A stretch of DNA of 64,000 nt, taken from positions 1 to 64,000 of the forward strand of contig JAAXKB010000040.1 of the NCBI GenBank assembly GCA_012269545.1, read 5' to 3'. This document shows positions 8,323-17,681 of the stretch, piece after piece (within the stretch, counting starts at the first letter, position 1; the number at the start of each line of letters is the position of its first letter). The notes beneath the pieces were generated by a model, which ran no database searches, was not told the DNA's origin, and saw nothing but the letters and a program-made list of their open reading frames with translations. Origin of the DNA: Gammaproteobacteria bacterium. Lineage in GTDB: Bacteria > Pseudomonadota > Gammaproteobacteria > Pseudomonadales > Azotimanducaceae. The position numbers and the translations under genes are program-made.

Positions 8323-10194
8323 TTACTCCGTCACCACTTCCGGCATGCGCTGACTGATTGCCTGCAGCAACGCTGCCTCAAAGGCGTCGATCGTCATCGT
8401 ATGCTGCGTACGATGACCGTAGCGCCGCAGGGTCACGGTGCCATCCGCCACTTCCCTTTCGCCGATAATCAGTAGGTTTGGAATCTTGCGCGTCGCGCCC
8501 TGCCTGATTTTCTTTGGCAATGTGTCATTGGACGGTGCTAGCTCGGCGCGCACCATCTGCCCTCGCAGACGCGCGACGATCTGATTTGCATAATCGTCGT
8601 ACTGCTCGGATACCGTCAGCATCTGCACCTGCACCGGCGCCAACCAGGTCGGAAAGGCACCGCCGTAGTGCTCTATCAAAAAGGCGACCATACGTTCGTG
8701 GGTACTGAACGGCGCACGGTGAATACAGTACGGTGTATGCTCCCCCCCGTCGGGACCCGTGTAGGTCAAATCCATGCGACCGGGCACGGCAAAATCCAGC
8801 TGCACGGTTGACACCGATTCCTCTCGGCCCGTTACGGTATTAAATTGAATATCGATTTTGGGACCGTAAAACGCGCCTTCACCGATACCGATCTGAAAGT
8901 CGATGCCAAGCTCCAATAGGACTTCTTCCAAAATCCGCTCAGATTCTTCCCAGGCCTGCGGGTTGTCCACGTATTTTTCTTTGCCCTTCGGGTCCTCTGG
9001 ATCCCACTTGGACAGCCGCACATGGAATTTATCCAGGCCGAGAATGCTATAGGCCTCCTGATACATGCCCAGAATTGCCTTGAATTCGTCCTTGATCTGC
9101 TCAGCAGTACAGTAAATATGAGCATCGTTCATGCACATACCCCGCACCCTAACCAGCCCGCTGACAGCTCCTGAATCCTCGAAACGATACACCTGTCCGT
9201 ATTCGGCAAGGCGCAGCGGCAAGTCACGATAACTGCGAGGTTCCGCGTCGAACACTTTGTGGTGGTGCGGACAATTCATAGGCCGCAGCCGATAGGATTC
9301 CTTCACCCTCAGGCTGGCGTCTGCTTCACCCTCGCCGCCCTCAGCTTCTTCCATCAACTCCATCGCTGGATACATGTCTTCGGCGTAATACGGTAGGTGG
9401 CCGGTGGTGTGGTACAAGGACTCTTTCGCCAAATGGGGCGTCGCCACGCGCATATAACCCGCCTTGAATTCCAGTTCCTTGGCAAGGTTTTCGAGCTCGT
9501 CTCGGATAATGGTGCCGTTAGGCAACCACAGCGGGAGCCCCTTTCCAATGTCGTTATCGATAGCATAAATACCGAGTTCGCGACCCAGTTTTTTGTGGTC
9601 CCGCTCCAGCGCCAGCTCATAGGCTTCAACATGAGCATCCAAGGTTTCTTTGTCGAGAAAGGCCCACGCATAGATGCGGGTCATCATCACGTTGTCTGAA
9701 TTTCCGCGCCAGTAGGCTCCGGCAACGCTTCGGATTTTGAACGCATCTCTGGGTATATCCTTGGTTGTGTGCACATGAGGACCTTCGCACATATCCAAGA
9801 ACGGTCCGTTGCGGTAGAACGTCAATCCATCAAGGCCATTCTTTTCGATCAGTTCGCTACCGTATTCCTGCTTATAAGGCTCCCCCATCTCGGCTATCCG
9901 TGCCAATGCTTCCTCTGCACTGAGTTCCTCGCGATCAAACCGCTGACCCTTTTTAATGATTTTTTTCATTCGCCGGGTCAGGTCCGGGAAATCCTCCTCA
10001 GTCAAAGGCTCAGAGAGAATAAAGTCATAGTAGAAGCCATCGCCTATCGGCGGGCCGAATCCAAGCGTACTTCCCGGGCGCATTTCCAACACCGCCTGAG
10101 CCATGACATGAGCGAGACTGTGACGCACTTTGTACAGATCATCATGGTCTACCGCTGCGCTCTGATGCTCTAAATTCTGTTCCTGAGTGGACAT
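8323..10194 (-). CDS. thrS: Threonyl-tRNA synthetase without TGS domain
   Basis: This class II synthetase charges tRNA-Thr. The 623-residue protein starts directly with the editing domain, whose zinc/editing motifs are HSLAH (25-29) and CEGPH (136-140). The catalytic core has the three zinc ligands Cys308 (RPMNCPHH), His359 (NDAHIYC) and His492 (YCIHRAP), then an anticodon-binding domain ending EVVTE. The usual N-terminal TGS domain of about 60 residues is absent: an in-frame TGA lies a few codons upstream and only 100 bases separate it from the next gene. An acidic insert (about 280-298) precedes motif 2. Flanks are prc and an MFS gene, not infC-rpmI-rplT-pheST as is common in gammaproteobacteria. 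It may be the only ThrS or a second, divergent copy. Confidence 0.95.
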   Translation of the reverse strand: MSTQEQNLEHQSAAVDHDDLYKVRHSLAHVMAQAVLEMRPGSTLGFGPPIGDGFYYDFILSEPLTEEDFPDLTRRMKKIIKKGQRFDREELSAEEALARIAEMGEPYKQEYGSELIEKNGLDGLTFYRNGPFLDMCEGPHVHTTKDIPRDAFKIRSVAGAYWRGNSDNVMMTRIYAWAFLDKETLDAHVEAYELALERDHKKLGRELGIYAIDNDIGKGLPLWLPNGTIIRDELENLAKELEFKAGYMRVATPHLAKESLYHTTGHLPYYAEDMYPAMELMEEAEGGEGEADASLRVKESYRLRPMNCPHHHKVFDAEPRSYRDLPLRLAEYGQVYRFEDSGAVSGLVRVRGMCMNDAHIYCTAEQIKDEFKAILGMYQEAYSILGLDKFHVRLSKWDPEDPKGKEKYVDNPQAWEESERILEEVLLELGIDFQIGIGEGAFYGPKIDIQFNTVTGREESVSTVQLDFAVPGRMDLTYTGPDGGEHTPYCIHRAPFSTHERMVAFLIEHYGGAFPTWLAPVQVQMLTVSEQYDDYANQIVARLRGQMVRAELAPSNDTLPKKIRQGATRKIPNLLIIGEREVADGTVTLRRYGHRTQHTMTIDAFEAALLQAISQRMPEVVTE

Positions 10195-10294
10195 CCTGTT
10201 CCTTAGATTGGTTAACCGTCAGCGGTCTCGCAAGCGGGCTGCGAAACTGCTTCGCGGGGATAGTACCAATAGAACCGCCGCCCGTGGAGGTGAA

Positions 10295-11731
10295 TTAGTT
10301 TTCTTCGGGAAAAGAGCAGGCTTGCGTCTCTTTTACACCAGCGAGCAGCCAGACACCGAGAACGATCAAAACCACCAATGCGCTCATACCAATACGTGCG
10401 GAGCCAACGGCATCTGTTGTGGTTGCCACCAAAAGCGGGGCAAGAAAGGCGGTTACCGAACCGCTCAACCCGTAGAGCGCGAAAAACTGAGCCGACATCG
10501 CTGGCGGGGAAATGCGGGCCATCAGCGTGCGAGATGTCGATAAGCCTGTGACAAAAAAAACAGCAAAAATTTGATTGCTCGCAAAGTACACAAGTTCTGC
10601 AGGGGTGTTGAAAAACGGCCCAGACCACCAAGTTTCAGTGCTGACATTCATCACGAATAGTATGCGTCCCGGCGCGATGGAAAGCATAAACAGAAAAATC
10701 ACGGCGCTGGCACAGACCGCTATCATCAACGTGCGCTTGGACCCCAGTAAGTCGTCGAATCGACCACCGAAGTAGGCACCCAACATAGCCGACGTGCTGC
10801 TGAAGAGTCCAAAAATCAGCAGTTCAGAGGAATCCCAACCGAACACCCCAGAGGCGTAGAGGCCGCCAAAAATCAGCACACCGACCATACCGTCATTAAA
10901 GAACATGCGCGCCAAAAGATACCGCGCAACATTGCCGTAATCCTTCAGTTTGCGAACGGTTTGCCAAACTTCGCCAACACCCGCCACCGCCGATTGCCGA
11001 AAGGACAGCGCCGAGCGCTTGGCATCCGGGGTAAACATCAGCACGGGCATGGTAAACAGCAACAGCCAAACCGCGGCTATGGGTCCGACGATCCGGTCCT
11101 GCTGATGGCTCGTTTGATCGATTCCAAACCAAGGGGTATCCGCAATCCAAGTCAGTGACACCGTGCCCGGCAACGCAAAGGCGAAGAGCACCAGCAACAT
11201 CAAAGACACACCACCAAAATTTCCCAGCGCGAAAGCTAGGCCCGAGATCAAACCCGCCTTATCCGCTGGGGCAATTCTCGGCAGCATCGCGTTGTGAAAA
11301 ACTTCGGTGTAGGCAAAGGCGACGTTCATTACGATCAAGGCACCTAAGACCGGCAGAAGGCCCAAACCCTGCTGCAATGAGTCCGGCGTAACCCACCACA
11401 AGCCGAATGCGCACACCGACACTGCTAGCGTCGACGTAAGCAGCCAGGGCTTCAGATGACCGGTCTTATCCGCAATCGCACCGAGAAACGGCACCGTCAG
11501 CGCCATAGCGATGCCAGCAAAGGTATTCACATATCCCACCAAGGCCTGTCCGCGCACCGGGTCACCAATCACTACGTTGGAAAAATACGGGAAAAAAATG
11601 TAAATCACGATCAGTATGTATAGCGGATCGCGTGCAGCCTGCCCCAAGGTCCAGCTGTAGTAACCCAGCGGAGCGGCTGGCTCGTTTCCTGCCAAGGACA
11701 GTGATTTCGCTCCAGCGACTGAATTGGTCAT
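10295..11731 (-). CDS. MFS transporter, UMF1/Atg22-like
   Basis: A 478-residue inner-membrane protein with about 12 membrane segments. The N-terminal GYYSWTLGQAARDPLY and the loop FLGAIADKTGHLKPWL after segment 2 match the UMF1/Atg22-like branch of the MFS; relatives in bacteria are of unproven substrate. A TTG further upstream also opens the frame, but ATG at 11731 (MTNSVAGAKS) has an AAAGGCG site before it and is chosen. It is followed 101 bases downstream by thrS on the same strand. Confidence 0.85.
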   Translation of the reverse strand: MTNSVAGAKSLSLAGNEPAAPLGYYSWTLGQAARDPLYILIVIYIFFPYFSNVVIGDPVRGQALVGYVNTFAGIAMALTVPFLGAIADKTGHLKPWLLTSTLAVSVCAFGLWWVTPDSLQQGLGLLPVLGALIVMNVAFAYTEVFHNAMLPRIAPADKAGLISGLAFALGNFGGVSLMLLVLFAFALPGTVSLTWIADTPWFGIDQTSHQQDRIVGPIAAVWLLLFTMPVLMFTPDAKRSALSFRQSAVAGVGEVWQTVRKLKDYGNVARYLLARMFFNDGMVGVLIFGGLYASGVFGWDSSELLIFGLFSSTSAMLGAYFGGRFDDLLGSKRTLMIAVCASAVIFLFMLSIAPGRILFVMNVSTETWWSGPFFNTPAELVYFASNQIFAVFFVTGLSTSRTLMARISPPAMSAQFFALYGLSGSVTAFLAPLLVATTTDAVGSARIGMSALVVLIVLGVWLLAGVKETQACSFPEEN

Positions 11732-11826
11732 AAAAGCGCCTTTTACATTCGCCGGTTGAGTGCAATCCAACTTAGGTTAGCCAAGAAAGGACTTGAGCCC
11801 AAGCAGGCCCACATTAGACTGCAAGC

Positions 11827-12159
11827 ATGGCAAACAGCAAATCCGGTCGCGGCAAGTCGCGTAAACCCGCTAAAAACCACCCCTGGAAGCTGGGCCTTTC
11901 CGGCCCGGTGTCTTATGGCGGAAAAAACCGCGGCAGCTGGGGCGGTTTCTACCGCCCGCCAGAAACCGCCAGCCCCGTGAAGACCCTCAGCCCGGCTGAG
12001 ATCAAAGCTCTGGGGCTCGATCTGGTTTTGCCCATTGAAGAAATTGTCGAAGCTAGGCGCATGTGTCAGCAGCATCACCCGGATCGAGGTGGTGACCCAG
12101 AAAATTTCCAATACTGGAAAGAACGCTTAGACCGCCTGCGCAGGCGGGTCAGAAAATAA
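11827..12159 (+). CDS. Small basic protein with a partial J-domain-like C-terminus
   Basis: This 110-residue protein has a Lys/Arg/Gly-rich, probably disordered N-terminal 50 residues (with repeats of the type WGGFYRPPETA) and a C-terminal half that looks like the core of a DnaJ J-domain: LSPAEIKALGL, a helix, HHPDRGGDPENF with the HPD tripeptide, then WKERLDRLRRR. Helix IV and the following region of a full J-domain are missing. It could recruit DnaK to a partner, but no DnaK gene is near. It is 13 bases upstream of the secreted hydrolase gene. No strong Shine-Dalgarno is seen. Confidence 0.65.
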   Translation: MANSKSGRGKSRKPAKNHPWKLGLSGPVSYGGKNRGSWGGFYRPPETASPVKTLSPAEIKALGLDLVLPIEEIVEARRMCQQHHPDRGGDPENFQYWKERLDRLRRRVRK

Positions 12160-12172
12160 CAGGAGAGACGTT

Positions 12173-13141
12173 ATGCAACCAAGCCGCTTCAGCCTCAGGC
12201 CGGCAAGCCTTCTGCTTGGCCTAGTATCCATGTTGACAGGCACCTTAGGCCTTGCCTCGCAAAAGCTCATCAACGATGTCAGCCATCACTATGCGGACAA
12301 CGCTGGGGTCAAGATTCATTATGTGAAAACCGGTAGCGGCCCGCTTGTTGTCATGATTCACGGCTTCCCCGATTACTGGTATAGCTGGCGCGCACAAATG
12401 GAAGCCCTGAAAGACAATTTCACCGTCGTCGCCATGGACCAGCGGGGCTATAACCAAAGCGACCAGCCTGAAGGTGTGGCGGCCTATGCCATGCCTAACC
12501 TTGTTGCCGATGTAGCTGCCGTCATCGCTGCAGAAGGCGCAGAAAAGGCGACAATCGTCGGCCATGACTGGGGTGGAGCAGTGGCTTGGCAGGTCGCCTT
12601 CGCATTGCCAGAAATGGTTGAACATCTGGTCATACTGAATCTACCCCACCCCAATGGCTTAGCCCGAGAACTGGCGAACAACAAAGAACAACAGCGCAAC
12701 AGCGACTACGCGCAACGCTTTATCAACGGCAGTGCCGACGATCCAACCATTCTCGGCGGCAATCCCATGACAGCCGAAAACCTGTCCGGCTGGGTTCGCG
12801 ACCCGGAGGCTCGAAAGCAATACCAGCAGGCTTTCGAGCGCAGCGACTTTGCCGCCATGCTTAATTTTTACAAAGCCAACTACCCTCGCCCCGGTCAAGG
12901 CACTGCCGTGGCACCCAATGAGCCGCCGCCAGCTCTGGCTATGCCGCTGCTGATTTTCCATGGACTAGAGGATACAGCCCTGCATTCGGACGGCCTGAAT
13001 AACACTTGGGATTGGGCTGAGAAAGATGTCACTATCGTGACTGTCCCGGGAGCGGGACACTTCGTACAGCAAGATGCTCCGGCGCTGGTCAGCCAGACCA
13101 TGCATTGGTGGCTATCAACCCGCTATAGGCCAAAACGCTAG
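12173..13141 (+). CDS. Exported epoxide-hydrolase-like alpha/beta hydrolase
   Basis: The 322-residue protein has a Sec signal peptide (about 1-29, ending GLASQ) and an alpha/beta-hydrolase domain. The nucleophile elbow is GHDWGG with Asp132, which marks the epoxide hydrolase/haloalkane dehalogenase branch; HGFP (63-66) forms the oxyanion side. Asp267 and His296 complete a triad, and Tyr179 and Tyr233 are in the lid region where epoxide hydrolases carry ring-opening tyrosines. An epoxide hydrolase is therefore favoured over a dehalogenase. The exported location resembles Cif-type enzymes. CAGGAGAG precedes the ATG. An MFS carrier and an acyl-CoA ligase follow on the same strand. Confidence 0.85.
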   Translation: MQPSRFSLRPASLLLGLVSMLTGTLGLASQKLINDVSHHYADNAGVKIHYVKTGSGPLVVMIHGFPDYWYSWRAQMEALKDNFTVVAMDQRGYNQSDQPEGVAAYAMPNLVADVAAVIAAEGAEKATIVGHDWGGAVAWQVAFALPEMVEHLVILNLPHPNGLARELANNKEQQRNSDYAQRFINGSADDPTILGGNPMTAENLSGWVRDPEARKQYQQAFERSDFAAMLNFYKANYPRPGQGTAVAPNEPPPALAMPLLIFHGLEDTALHSDGLNNTWDWAEKDVTIVTVPGAGHFVQQDAPALVSQTMHWWLSTRYRPKR

Positions 13142-13183
13142 AGGCGGCAGCTTTTTTTAGTCGAGATAAACGAGGAGAGCGTT

Positions 13184-14518
13184 TTGTCGGGGCCACTGGA
13201 AAAACAGCGGGAATTTAGTCCCGCGTATCGCAATTACGCGCTGGGACTTTTGTTTGTCGGTTACATCGTTAACTTTGTTGACCGCTCAATCCTTTCTCTA
13301 CTGCTGGAACCCATCAAACTCGAGCTGGCATTGAGCGATAGCCAACTGGGGTTACTCGGGGGTTTGGCCTTTGCGCTTTTCTACACGTTTTTAGGTATTC
13401 CCATCGCGGCCTTGGCGGATCGACGCAGCCGAGTAAAAATTCTTGCGGTTTCCATGGTCATCTGGAGTGCCATGACGGCTTTATGCGGGTTGGCGACTAA
13501 CTTCTGGATGTTGCTGATGGCCCGTATCGGCGTGGGTGTCGGTGAGGCCGGCGCAAGCCCACCCAGCCACTCCTTGATATCTGACTACTTTCCTGTCGAC
13601 AAACGAGCCACAGCTCTTTCTATCTATGCGCTGGGCATTCCGTTTGGCACCATGATTGGCAGCTACGTAGGCGGCTGGGGCGCGGACGAATTGGGCTGGC
13701 GTTACACCTTTTTCTTGGTGGGTATTCCCGGCATTTTCGTCGCGCTGATCATCGCGCTCACCCTGCGCGAACCGCCGAGGGGCCTTTCGGATGTCAAACC
13801 CGCGCTCAGTGCCGACACCCAAGCGGACCCCAAGCCCGACGCTCCACGCGTCAGCGAGGTGCTGAACTTTCTGTGGGCCAAGGTGTCCTTTCGGCACCTA
13901 TCCTTCGCTGCAGGTTTGCACGCTTTCGTCAGTTACGGCGCGAGCACATGGAACGCTCCATTTTTTACTCGAATCCATAACATGTCCTCAACGGATCTCG
14001 GCGCGGCACTCGCACTCGTCGCCGGCGTCGGCGCTATCGGTACCTTTGCTGGCGGTTATCTCAGCGACAAGCTCTCGGACCGCATGGGCGATAAACGTTG
14101 GTACTTTTGGGTGCCCGGCATCGCAACCATCTTCATGGTGCCATTCCAGCTGGTTGCCTACCTCTACGACGGCACCACGGCGGCCATTGCGAGCCTGTGT
14201 ATCGTCGCGATCATGGGCAGTGTCTATCTGGGACCTTCCTTTGCCATGACTCAGGCGCTGGTATCACTGCGCATGCGCGCAGTGGCTTCCGCCATTTTGC
14301 TCTTTGTTCTCAACCTAATTGGTATGGGCCTGGGCCCGTATTTCGTCGGCATTCTCAGCGACTTCTTCACCCCGACCTTTGGCATTGAATCCCTGCGTTA
14401 CGCTTTGTGCATCGCAGTACTGGTTAATCTTTGGGCTGGCGTGCATTACATGTTGGGCGCCCGCAGCGTGCGCGGCGACTTGCTGGAAACCGAAGCCATG
14501 AATGCAAAGCTGGCCTAA
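13184..14518 (+). CDS. MFS transporter (spinster-like)
   Basis: A 444-residue, 12-segment inner-membrane carrier. The segment NFVDRSILSLLLEPIK followed by DSQLGLLGGLAFALFY and ALADRRSRVKIL is typical of the spinster-like MFS branch common in proteobacterial catabolic clusters for hydrophobic carboxylic acids. TTG at 13184 is chosen as the start because GAGGAG lies 6 bases upstream. It is 42 bases from the exported hydrolase and 38 bases ahead of an acyl-CoA ligase, so uptake of a substrate that is then CoA-activated is a plausible reading. Confidence 0.88.
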   Translation: MSGPLEKQREFSPAYRNYALGLLFVGYIVNFVDRSILSLLLEPIKLELALSDSQLGLLGGLAFALFYTFLGIPIAALADRRSRVKILAVSMVIWSAMTALCGLATNFWMLLMARIGVGVGEAGASPPSHSLISDYFPVDKRATALSIYALGIPFGTMIGSYVGGWGADELGWRYTFFLVGIPGIFVALIIALTLREPPRGLSDVKPALSADTQADPKPDAPRVSEVLNFLWAKVSFRHLSFAAGLHAFVSYGASTWNAPFFTRIHNMSSTDLGAALALVAGVGAIGTFAGGYLSDKLSDRMGDKRWYFWVPGIATIFMVPFQLVAYLYDGTTAAIASLCIVAIMGSVYLGPSFAMTQALVSLRMRAVASAILLFVLNLIGMGLGPYFVGILSDFFTPTFGIESLRYALCIAVLVNLWAGVHYMLGARSVRGDLLETEAMNAKLA

Positions 14519-14556
14519 AACCATAATTTAGTCACCCGACATTCGGAGCATCGCCT

Positions 14557-16089
14557 ATGTATCCAGGACACTGGGCCAATCAAAAACCCGAGACTCCGGC
14601 GGTCATTGATGCCGCCAGCGGCGAGCAACTCACCTGGCGAGAGCTGAACGAGCGATCTAATCAAGTTGCTCAGTTGCTGTCTCAACTGGGACTCGGTGTC
14701 GGCGATCACGTCTCTATTTTCATGGAGAATACGCTCGACTATTTTCCTATCGCCTGGGGCGTGATGCGCTCAGGCATGTACCTGACCTGCATCAACCGAT
14801 ACCTCACGCCGGACGAAACAGCTTATATTGTCGAAGACTCCACGAGTCGCGTCATTTTCGCGTCCGCGGCGTTGTCCCAAACCGAAACCCTGATTCCGTT
14901 GATCCCGGGTTGCCCCCATCGATTCGTCGTCGGCGGCGACATCGCTGGCTTTGACGATTACGCAGCCAAGGTGAGCAACTGCGCAACCACACCCATCGCC
15001 GACGAACGCGCCGGCGACACGATGCTTTACAGCTCCGGCACAACGGGTCGACCCAAGGGCATTAAGCGCCCTCTCACTGGAGAGCATGTCAGCGCGGGAC
15101 TACCCGGGGTCGAAGTGGATAATCCCTATGGCTTAAACGCGAATACCGTTTACCTCTCACCGGCACCCTTGTACCACGCCGCTCCCTTCGGTTTTTGCAC
15201 TCGTACTCTGGCACTGGGCGGCACCGTCGTGATGATGCGCGGTTTCGACCCTGAGTTGTCGCTGCGGCATATCGAACAGTACTCGGTGACTCATTCTCAA
15301 TGGGTACCCACCATGTTCATTCGCATGCTGAAGCTCGAAGACGAGATTAAAAACCGCTACGACTTAAGCAGCCACCAATGCGCCATTCACGCCGCGGCAC
15401 CCTGCCCGAAAGAGATCAAACAGCAAATGATGAACTGGTGGGGGCCCATTCTTTGGGAGTATTACGCGGGCACCGAGCGCAATGGCACAACGGTTATCGG
15501 TCCTGAAGAATGGCTTGCCCATCCAGGTTCAGTTGGGCGAGCAGTACACAGCATACTGCGCATCTGTGACGAAAACGGTGCAGAGCTGCCTGCTGGCAGC
15601 GAAGGCATGGTGTATTTCGAGCAACCCAAGCGCAGTTTCCAATACCACAATGCGCCAGACAAAACGGCATCCGCCACGCACCCTGTTCACGACAATTGGA
15701 CGTCACTTGGCGATGTTGGCTATGTGGACGCCGACGGCTACCTGTATCTGACGGACCGCAAGGCGTACATGATCATTTCTGGTGGCGTAAACATTTACCC
15801 CCAAGAAATTGAGGATGCCCTCGTCCTACACCCTGCGGTACAGGATGTGGCGGTGTTTGGCGTACCCAATGCGGACTTTGGCGAAGAAGTCAAAGCCGTG
15901 GTGGAACTGGCGAGCGGCCACGGCCCAACTGAGTCCACAAGGGATGATCTGATGAGCTACGCCAAGGCGAATCTGGCGGGTTACAAGGTACCCCGATCCA
16001 TTGACTTCACCGACGCTCTGCCTCGTTTGCCCACCGGTAAGCTCTATAAACGTCTGCTCAAAGATCAGTACTGGCCAGCGAAGACCTAG
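14557..16089 (+). CDS. Acyl-CoA synthetase (AMP-binding)
   Basis: This 510-residue ANL-superfamily ligase activates a carboxylic acid to its CoA thioester via an acyl-adenylate. The P-loop-like motif YSSGTTGRPKG is near residue 166; other core motifs are YYAGTERNG (A5), LGDVGYVDADGYLYLTDR (A7-A8) and the catalytic lysine region RLPTGKLYKR near the C-terminus. Length is normal for a medium-chain or aromatic acyl-CoA ligase; substrate class cannot be read. CGGAG lies upstream of the ATG. It is last in a run with the epoxide-hydrolase-like gene and the MFS carrier and ends one base before the convergent GST gene. Confidence 0.93.
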   Translation: MYPGHWANQKPETPAVIDAASGEQLTWRELNERSNQVAQLLSQLGLGVGDHVSIFMENTLDYFPIAWGVMRSGMYLTCINRYLTPDETAYIVEDSTSRVIFASAALSQTETLIPLIPGCPHRFVVGGDIAGFDDYAAKVSNCATTPIADERAGDTMLYSSGTTGRPKGIKRPLTGEHVSAGLPGVEVDNPYGLNANTVYLSPAPLYHAAPFGFCTRTLALGGTVVMMRGFDPELSLRHIEQYSVTHSQWVPTMFIRMLKLEDEIKNRYDLSSHQCAIHAAAPCPKEIKQQMMNWWGPILWEYYAGTERNGTTVIGPEEWLAHPGSVGRAVHSILRICDENGAELPAGSEGMVYFEQPKRSFQYHNAPDKTASATHPVHDNWTSLGDVGYVDADGYLYLTDRKAYMIISGGVNIYPQEIEDALVLHPAVQDVAVFGVPNADFGEEVKAVVELASGHGPTESTRDDLMSYAKANLAGYKVPRSIDFTDALPRLPTGKLYKRLLKDQYWPAKT

Positions 16090-16090
16090 C

Positions 16091-16726
16091 CTAAAACTTG
16101 AGCACCGCTTGGGCTGCCGGCCGTTGTCGGTAGCGTTCATCCCAGGCACGAATCCCTGCCCAGTCTGCAATCACATCCACCTTGCCAAATCGCGCAAACT
16201 GCAGCGCCGACTGCAGCGTACAGTCGGCGACGGACACTTTGTCGCCCCCAAGCAGGGGACGACCATCGCTGAGAATGTTCTCGATGTAGGCCAACGCCTT
16301 AGGCATAGCTGCCTCAATCTCACTGGCAACCCTTGGGTCTTTGGGCAATCCCAAGGGTGAATTCACTGCGTGTACGTAGCGGCCCAAATTGTTGGCGAAG
16401 CGGGTTTCAATGTTGCGCTCCATGTCTCTGGCCAGCCCTCTCGCCACCGGCTCCGCAGGTTGCAACGCACCTTCAGGAAACAGATCTTCAAGGAAATAAA
16501 TGATTGCGAGCGACTCGACAATAAATTGCCCATTGTCTAATTCCAGCGTGGGTAGCGCACCGAAGGCATTGCGCGCCAAGTGCTCGGGCTGATTTTGCTC
16601 GCCCTTCAATGTGTTCACCCGCACCTGTTCGATATCTATCCGCGCGCCTTGCGCTTCGCGCTCGGCCAGATACAACATCACCTTGGTTGGATTTGGTGCG
16701 GCAGGTACGCCATACAATTTCATCAT
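16091..16726 (-). CDS. Glutathione S-transferase family protein
   Basis: A 211-residue cytosolic GST with an N-terminal thioredoxin-like domain (KLYGVPAAPNPTKVMLYL, then FGALPTLELDNGQFIVES with the cis-Pro and the Glu-Ser pair that bind glutathione) and an all-helical C-terminal domain (LLGGDKVSVADCTLQSAL). The frame continues 66 codons upstream, but that extension has no GST character. The ATG at 16726 has AGAGG five bases before it and gives the family length, so it is chosen. The gene lies divergently from the Coq4-family gene with a 170-bp promoter-sized gap. Confidence 0.9.
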   Translation of the reverse strand: MMKLYGVPAAPNPTKVMLYLAEREAQGARIDIEQVRVNTLKGEQNQPEHLARNAFGALPTLELDNGQFIVESLAIIYFLEDLFPEGALQPAEPVARGLARDMERNIETRFANNLGRYVHAVNSPLGLPKDPRVASEIEAAMPKALAYIENILSDGRPLLGGDKVSVADCTLQSALQFARFGKVDVIADWAGIRAWDERYRQRPAAQAVLKF

Positions 16727-16896
16727 CAAAGCCTCTGCTAAATTCTTCGGATGCAAATCAAGCACCGGGCGCTTCGTGATGTCCAGCACATTTAACCAGC
16801 CAATGATCCGCTCAACCTTCGACTCAGCCCCTTCAACTTGCGCAGTGCGCGATGAGTACCTAGGATTCTGTATTACTTCACGACCCGACTCTGCAC

Positions 16897-17628
16897 ATGA
16901 ATACGACTTTGTCTTCGTCCGCACCGAAACGTCCCATCGAATGGCGCAAGGCCTTCAGCGCCATGCGCCGTTTGATCAAAGACCCTAACGCCACGGAAGA
17001 GGTTTTCACGATCATTGAGGCGCTTTCCGGTGATTCGCTGCACCAAGGGTTTCGTCGCTTTGTAGCCACCGAGCTGGGCCGCGAGATTTTGGCCGATCGA
17101 CGCTCACTCCTGAAAACTCTGCTTAACCGGGAATATCTGGCAAGCCTGCCGCAACACTCTTTGGCGGCTCATTATCTGCGCTTCGTTACCAAGGAGAACA
17201 TCAGCGCCGAGGGTCTGGTCGAACCCAGCGAAGGCATGCGCGCGATGCAAAATCTGCACGCAGACGTCCGGCTCTTTGCGCATCGGCAGCGGGATATGCA
17301 CGATCTGTGGCATACCCTAACCCATTATGGCCGCGACGAGCTCGGCGAAGTTTGCCTGCTCGCCTTCACCTGCGCGCAGAGCCCGAATCGAGGCCTTGCC
17401 TTCATCGTCTTGGTGGGCATGTTCCAGCTGTCCAAACGTTATGGCTGGGGGGTATTTACCGCTGCCTACCGCGCCTACCAAGACGGCAAATACGCGGCAT
17501 GGCTGCCTGCTCAAGACTGGGAGTCCTTGCTCACGCAACCGATAGGCAAGGTCAGGGCACAACTGCACATCCGCCCGCCTCAGCGCTACCAAGACCTGCA
17601 GCGTCTGGATTTTCTGGCGGGCACCTAG
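16897..17628 (+). CDS. Coq4 family protein
   Basis: A 243-residue protein matching the Coq4 family, known in ubiquinone biosynthesis in eukaryotes and in some bacteria. The diagnostic metal-binding pattern HDxxH-x11-E is present as His135-Asp136 to His139 and Glu151 (HDLWHTLTHYGRDELGE). The rest is helical, with EFYLASLP-like and FQLSKRYGWG segments. It could act in quinone ring decarboxylation/hydroxylation or be one of the many bacterial Coq4 homologues of unassigned role. It is not linked to other ubi genes here; the GMC oxidoreductase follows after 53 bases. Confidence 0.8.
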   Translation: MNTTLSSSAPKRPIEWRKAFSAMRRLIKDPNATEEVFTIIEALSGDSLHQGFRRFVATELGREILADRRSLLKTLLNREYLASLPQHSLAAHYLRFVTKENISAEGLVEPSEGMRAMQNLHADVRLFAHRQRDMHDLWHTLTHYGRDELGEVCLLAFTCAQSPNRGLAFIVLVGMFQLSKRYGWGVFTAAYRAYQDGKYAAWLPAQDWESLLTQPIGKVRAQLHIRPPQRYQDLQRLDFLAGT

Positions 17629-17681
17629 CGACCCGCCACTCACGAATCACTTGCATTAAACCCGATGACGTAAGGCCTACT

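Noticed and set aside
13481-13897. Long antisense frame inside the spinster-like MFS gene
   Set aside because: It is the mirror of a GC-rich coding region and shows no signal or family feature.
17307-17681. In-frame open extension joining the Coq4 region to the GMC oxidoreductase
   Set aside because: The extension reads through the Coq4 gene in another frame and has no protein-like character; TAAGG and an ATG at 17682 fit the GMC N-terminus.
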